64,000 nucleotides of DNA from Paenibacillus rhizovicinus (GTDB lineage Bacteria > Bacillota > Bacilli > Paenibacillales > Paenibacillaceae), in the NCBI RefSeq assembly GCF_010365285.1, contig NZ_CP048286.1, positions 4,738,501 through 4,802,500 of the forward strand. Direction: 5' to 3'. The notes beneath the pieces were generated by a model. The model saw only the letters and a program-made list of their open reading frames with translations, was not told the origin of the DNA and searched no databases. Positions 60,333 to 64,000 of this stretch are shown here, one piece after another. Within the stretch, counting starts at the first letter, position 1. Every line of letters begins with the position of its first letter. The position numbers and the translations under genes are program-made.

Positions 60333-62309
60333 ATGGTGCCCATGCGCGAAACATCACGAGTCAAAACATTCCTAGCGCCCTTGATCGCCTTCCTGATTCC
60401 CGGCGGCGGGCATTTGCTGCTCGGCAGAGCCGCGGCAGGGCTGCTGCTCCTTCTTGGAACGCTGACCGATATCGCGGCTATCATACGTCTGGCCGATGAA
60501 AGCGGCGGCCAGTTTGCGTTGTTCATTATATTTCTTGGTTTGGGCGTGCCTTGTTTTTGGTTTTACAGCGTGTTCGGAACGCTTCAATTGGCTGCCAAGC
60601 TTCGCCGGGAAGGGCAGCATCCGGAAGCGGATCAAGATGGGCATGGCGCGGGACTGACTGTGATTCTGCAAGGCATAGCCGCCGTAGGATTGAGCTGCGT
60701 CTTATTGGTTCTCGTGCAGACGTCGTTGGATTTTTCGCCTCTGATCGAGGCGTTTGGAACCTACGCGCCCGGACTGCTGCTCTGTATGCTTGCGCTCTTG
60801 ATCGTGTTAAGGAGGAAGAATGCCGTGGTCAAAATGGGACGGTACACGGTGGCAGCCGTACTCGTAGCGGTAGGCGCGCTGCTTTTATGGGATCAAATGC
60901 AAGGACGAAACGATATCGGGCTGCTCGGTCAGTGGTGGCCTGCGGCGTTCGTGCTGCTTGGCATCGAGATCGTCATCTCGAGCATGGCCTATCGGAAGTC
61001 GTCAAGGCGCCTTTCCTTTGATATCGGCGGTGCTTTGCTAGCCGCTGTCATAACGATCACGGCGTTTGCGGTCACCCAGTACGCCGCCATGCCTTTTCGG
61101 TGGCTGGATGAGTTTAAAGTGAATTTGACCGGAACGAGCGGGTTCGGCGAGGAGAAAGGCTTTCGCTATGTGAAGGATGCGATCCACCAGCCGCTGCTTC
61201 CGGAAACGACCGCGATCACAATTGACAATACGAACGGAAACGTGACGGTCAAGAAGGGCGATGTGGACGGCGTTGTCGTGGAAACGGTAATGTGGGTCGA
61301 CTCTTCGGATAAGGACGAAGCGGACGATACGGCCGAGAAGTCGACAGTCGAAGTGAACGGCGGAGGGAAACTTGAAATTAAGGCGCAAGGTCATCCGTAT
61401 GGTACTAACGGGGAACGAAAGCCGCGTATGAATATGATAGTCACTATTCCGGCGGACTCTCCGTTCGTAACGAAAGCCCAACCGCCAGTCGTCGACAACG
61501 ATACCGCTGCATCTCATAATACAAGTGCAACGAATCTTGCAGCGGAAGATGCGGGGAATGGCACGAACGGCGCAGCCGGCACCGATGGCACCAACAGCAA
61601 CAACAGCACCAATGGATCGAACGGCACCGGTAATACCGATGGCGCGAATGCTGCAACCTCAGACCAGGGAAGCACGTCTAATAAAGTAGATTCTCCTAAG
61701 AACGAGCTTCGTATCGGTACGGTTAATGGCTCTGTCGAAGCGGCGGATCTTAGACTTACCGGCGGTTTGACCATTAAAGTGACATCGGGAGAAATAACCG
61801 TTCATCATATGTACGGTCCTGTTGACGCGGAGACGAAGAATGGCAGTATTGCTGCGACGGAGTTGGAAGGCAATGTAACACTGGATACCTATAACGGCGA
61901 CATCAAGGCGGCAGATATTACCGGAGGATTTGACGGATCGACGCTAAGCGGCAACATTGACTTGCAGCGCGTGACCGGCGATGTGGACACGGATACGAAG
62001 AACGGGCAGATCGGAATCAATGAAGCGCAGAGCACGGTAAGGGCCGATACGCTGAACGGAGATATTCAAATTTCGAGCAGCACCGTAGGCGGCGACTGGG
62101 ACATTAACAGCTCGATCGGTGAAATCCATGTCCAAATTCCCGAAATGGGCAATTATTCCGTCAATGGGTCCGTTACATTCGGTGATGTAGCGAGCGATTT
62201 GCCCCTCACGATCAATAAGAAAACGATTCGCGGAACCATCGGTTCGGGCACCTATCGTATCAACATTGACGCGAATAGCAGCATCGAGGTAAATCGTCAC
62301 AAACCATGA
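60333..62309 (+). CDS. Membrane protein with DUF4097-like beta-repeat ectodomain
   Basis: The protein has 658 aa from ATG at 60333; ATG at 60342 is equally possible. About seven hydrophobic helices lie in residues 10-255 (FLAPLIAFLIPGGGHLLLGRAAAGLLLLLG; AVLVAVGALLLWDQ). A beta-helical DUF4097-type ectodomain follows in two parts, about 285-385 and 455-655 (ELRIGTVNGSVEAADLRLTGGLTIKVTSGEITVHHMYGPVDAETKNGSIAATELEGNVTLDTYNGDIKAADI). They are separated by a Gly/Asn/Thr/Ser linker (about 390-450). DUF4097 proteins are often linked to envelope-stress sensing. Function here unknown; it stands alone before perR. Confidence 0.83.
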   Translation: MVPMRETSRVKTFLAPLIAFLIPGGGHLLLGRAAAGLLLLLGTLTDIAAIIRLADESGGQFALFIIFLGLGVPCFWFYSVFGTLQLAAKLRREGQHPEADQDGHGAGLTVILQGIAAVGLSCVLLVLVQTSLDFSPLIEAFGTYAPGLLLCMLALLIVLRRKNAVVKMGRYTVAAVLVAVGALLLWDQMQGRNDIGLLGQWWPAAFVLLGIEIVISSMAYRKSSRRLSFDIGGALLAAVITITAFAVTQYAAMPFRWLDEFKVNLTGTSGFGEEKGFRYVKDAIHQPLLPETTAITIDNTNGNVTVKKGDVDGVVVETVMWVDSSDKDEADDTAEKSTVEVNGGGKLEIKAQGHPYGTNGERKPRMNMIVTIPADSPFVTKAQPPVVDNDTAASHNTSATNLAAEDAGNGTNGAAGTDGTNSNNSTNGSNGTGNTDGANAATSDQGSTSNKVDSPKNELRIGTVNGSVEAADLRLTGGLTIKVTSGEITVHHMYGPVDAETKNGSIAATELEGNVTLDTYNGDIKAADITGGFDGSTLSGNIDLQRVTGDVDTDTKNGQIGINEAQSTVRADTLNGDIQISSSTVGGDWDINSSIGEIHVQIPEMGNYSVNGSVTFGDVASDLPLTINKKTIRGTIGSGTYRINIDANSSIEVNRHKP

Positions 62310-62326
62310 AATGATTCCCGGTTTTA

Positions 62327-62356
62327 TTGACAAATTGAAAACGATCCACGTACAAT
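62327..62356 (+). promoter_or_regulatory. Promoter of perR
   Basis: TTGACA (62327-62332), an 18-base spacer and TACAAT (62351-62356), 35 bases upstream of the perR start codon. I saw no clear Per box over it. Confidence 0.75.
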
Positions 62357-62390
62357 GGTTCTAAACTAATGCAGAAAGGACGTGTAGGGC

Positions 62391-62828
62391 ATGGGTGCGA
62401 CCGTGGAACAAGCTTTGGAGCAATTGAAAAGTACCGGCGTCCGTATGACCCCGCAGCGTCACGCAATCTTAAGTTTTCTCATGCACTCCATGACTCATCC
62501 GACTGCGGACGAAATTTATAAATCGCTCTCGCCTGCGTTTCCAAGCATGAGCGTGGCCACCATATACAATAACCTGCGGCTGTTTGTCGAAGCGGGACTG
62601 ATTCGGGAACTGACTTACGGGGACGATTCCAGCAGGTTCGATGCCGATTTATCCGAGCATTATCACGCGATTTGCCGTACTTGCCGCACGATCGTCGACT
62701 TCGATTATCCGCCTTTGACGGATGTTGAGGCCGCGGCTACTAAGGAGACCGGGTTCAAGGTGGAAGGTCACCGCATGGAGATCTATGGACAGTGCGCGGG
62801 CTGCGCATCGCGGCATAGGGCCAACTAA
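62391..62828 (+). CDS. perR: Peroxide-responsive Fur-family repressor PerR
   Basis: The protein has 145 aa. Regulatory metal ligands H36, D84, H90, H92 and D103 match Bacillus PerR (37, 85, 91, 93, 104) with a one-residue shift. Structural zinc cysteines are C95/C98 and the C-terminal CAGC pair. DNA-binding helix SMSVATIYNNLRLF. Aspartate at 103, rather than the glutamate of Fur, is what distinguishes PerR. It senses H2O2 by iron-catalysed histidine oxidation. RBS AAAGGA. Confidence 0.92.
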   Translation: MGATVEQALEQLKSTGVRMTPQRHAILSFLMHSMTHPTADEIYKSLSPAFPSMSVATIYNNLRLFVEAGLIRELTYGDDSSRFDADLSEHYHAICRTCRTIVDFDYPPLTDVEAAATKETGFKVEGHRMEIYGQCAGCASRHRAN

Positions 62829-62859
62829 TCAAGTCCGATACCGATTATGAAATCGAACG

Positions 62860-62905
62860 AACGCGCAGGGGTTGAGCAAGCTCGACATCAGGCGCGTTTT
62901 TATTT
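62860..62905 (+). terminator. Intrinsic terminator of perR
   Basis: AACGCGC / GCGCGTT (62860-62866, 62892-62898) with an inner GAGC/GCTC stem is followed by TTTTATTTT. Confidence 0.65.
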
Positions 62906-63026
62906 TGGGCAAAATCGATTTCCTAAACCTGCTGAAACCGGCGAGAGCGGTTTTCGGTTCATCTTGTCTTGCATGTTTTCCGGTTTTCGGGAATAGCATG
63001 TCTATATGAAAGGAGCGTTTTACAAC

Positions 63027-64000
63027 GTGGAAACGGTTCGATATCGGCCTAAACGACGAAGCGGTGGATGGTTGAAGTGGCTCGTTGCAGGATGCGGGGT
63101 TTCCGCGATGCTCATAGTCATTTGGCTCGGCTGGGATCGGCTCGCGCCTAACAATACGATCGTCAAGCCCGATTACGGAGCAGAGCATCCTCTGCTATAC
63201 CATGGACAAGTTATTGAGCAAGGCGCCCTGATCGACGGGGAGCAAATCCGTATTCCGATCTCGTTTATTCAGGATCAGCTGGGATTGAAAGAAGAAGTTT
63301 ATTACGAGAGCAAGACAGGTTCCATCGTGCTGACGACGGCTAACAAAGTGCTTCGCATGCAGACGAATGCCTTGACCGCAAAGCTGAACAAATCACCTTA
63401 CCAGCTTCGGATTGCTGCCGAAGTCGTGAATAAGGTTGCCTATATTCCGACGCAGCCGCTTCAGGAGTTGTTTGGCCTGCAAGTAAGCTACAATGCCGAC
63501 ACTAATATTGTTACGGTTCTCTCGGCTGGCGATGCGGTCCAATTAGGGGCGAAGTCGAAGGGGAAAATGACGATTCGTCGCGGTCCTTCGATTAAGGAGC
63601 CGATTTACGAAAGCGTCGCGGAGAAGAAGGAAGTCCGTGTATGGGGTGAAGAGGACAAATGGTATTTGGTCCAAAGCGCCGATGGTACGCTTGGTTATGC
63701 GGACAAGTCTTCTGTCGCCTTGACCAACATCGAGCAAATCAAGCCTTTGCAGGACGTGCCTTCATACCAGGCATGGAAGGCAATCGGGACCAAAATCAAT
63801 TTAACCTGGGAAGCCGTATACTCGAAAACGCCAAGTCCGGATGCGATCGGGGAGTTAACTGGCGTCAATGTCGTGTCGCCTACCTGGTTCGAGCTGACGG
63901 ACGGCAATGGCAGCATCAAAGGTAAAGCCGACATGAACTACGTCAATTGGGCGCATAAGCAAAATATGCAGATTTGGGCGGTATTCAGCAACAGTTTCGA
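63027..64000 (+). CDS. GH18-like (YdhD-type) cell-wall hydrolase with N-terminal anchor (cut by window end)
   Basis: The frame is open from GTG at 63027 (AAAGGAG 11 bases upstream; an in-frame ATG at 63006 is possible) to the window edge, about 324 residues. A basic N-terminus (RPKRRSGGW) is followed by one transmembrane helix (WLKWLVAGCGVSAMLIVIWLGW). Then comes a copper-amine-oxidase-N-like domain (IRIPISFIQDQLGLKEEVYYE; VVNKVAYIPTQPLQELFG) and an SH3-like domain (KMTIRRGPSIKEPIYESV; DKSSVALTNI). The start of a GH18 barrel follows (INLTWEAVYSKTPSPDAIGELTGVNVVSPTWFEL; YVNWAHKQNMQIWAVFSNSF). It resembles YdhD/SleL-type spore or cell-wall glucosaminidases. The catalytic DxxDxDxE lies beyond the window. 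Confidence 0.85.
   Translation, partial: METVRYRPKRRSGGWLKWLVAGCGVSAMLIVIWLGWDRLAPNNTIVKPDYGAEHPLLYHGQVIEQGALIDGEQIRIPISFIQDQLGLKEEVYYESKTGSIVLTTANKVLRMQTNALTAKLNKSPYQLRIAAEVVNKVAYIPTQPLQELFGLQVSYNADTNIVTVLSAGDAVQLGAKSKGKMTIRRGPSIKEPIYESVAEKKEVRVWGEEDKWYLVQSADGTLGYADKSSVALTNIEQIKPLQDVPSYQAWKAIGTKINLTWEAVYSKTPSPDAIGELTGVNVVSPTWFELTDGNGSIKGKADMNYVNWAHKQNMQIWAVFSNSF

Overview
The window is a chromosomal segment of a Gram-positive, spore-former-type member of the Paenibacillaceae (Paenibacillus/Cohnella-like). I infer this from moderately high GC, AGGAGG-type ribosome binding sites with frequent TTG and GTG starts, two YesM/YesN plus LplB/YtcP-type sugar import modules without their own ATPase, a Bacillus-style ydcC-alr-ndoAI-ndoA block, a complete sigY-yxlCDEFG operon, gatCAB and perR. 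No rRNA, tRNA, phage, insertion sequence or CRISPR array was seen.

Layout. 1-0.8 kb: 5' part of a DHA2-type drug exporter on the minus strand. 1.0-2.0 kb: an atypical aspartate/ornithine carbamoyltransferase on the minus strand behind ArgR-type boxes. 2.1-5.8 kb: Fur-controlled haem uptake operon (binding protein, permease, ATPase, IsdG-type haem monooxygenase). 6.0-10.7 kb: DinB protein, GntR regulator, and a divergent three-gene catabolic operon (enolase-superfamily dehydratase, PhyH dioxygenase, SAF-domain dehydrogenase) with a palindromic operator on its promoter. 10.8-20.6 kb: sugar ABC importer, YesN/YesM two-component system and a secreted modular GH26 mannanase. 20.9-24.8 kb: ydcC, alr, ndoAI, ndoA, with two structured leaders. 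25.1-32.6 kb: second importer and second YesM/YesN pair. 32.8-34.2 kb: two bactofilins. 34.4-40.7 kb: Tad-type pilus/secretion locus with pilin-like microproteins. 40.9-45 kb: MFS transporter, uracil permease, M24 peptidase. 45.3-51.2 kb: mannonate (hexuronate) catabolic operon with its AraC regulator. 52.0-55.1 kb: sigY operon behind an ECF-type promoter. 55.2-64 kb: IDEAL protein, secreted helical-repeat protein, gatCAB, DUF4097-like membrane protein, perR and the start of a GH18-like cell-wall protein.

How it fits together. Much of the window serves plant-polysaccharide use: an extracellular mannanase, two oligosaccharide importers each with a membrane sensor and AraC-type response regulator, and a uronate pathway. 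Metal and stress control is represented by Fur sites, PerR and SigY.

The most unusual non-coding element lies at 23838-24134: three roughly 100-nt tandem copies of a two-hairpin module directly upstream of the ndoAI-ndoA antitoxin-toxin genes. Paired positions vary together between copies, which suggests a conserved RNA structure. Two further promoter-hairpin leaders precede alr and the tad locus.
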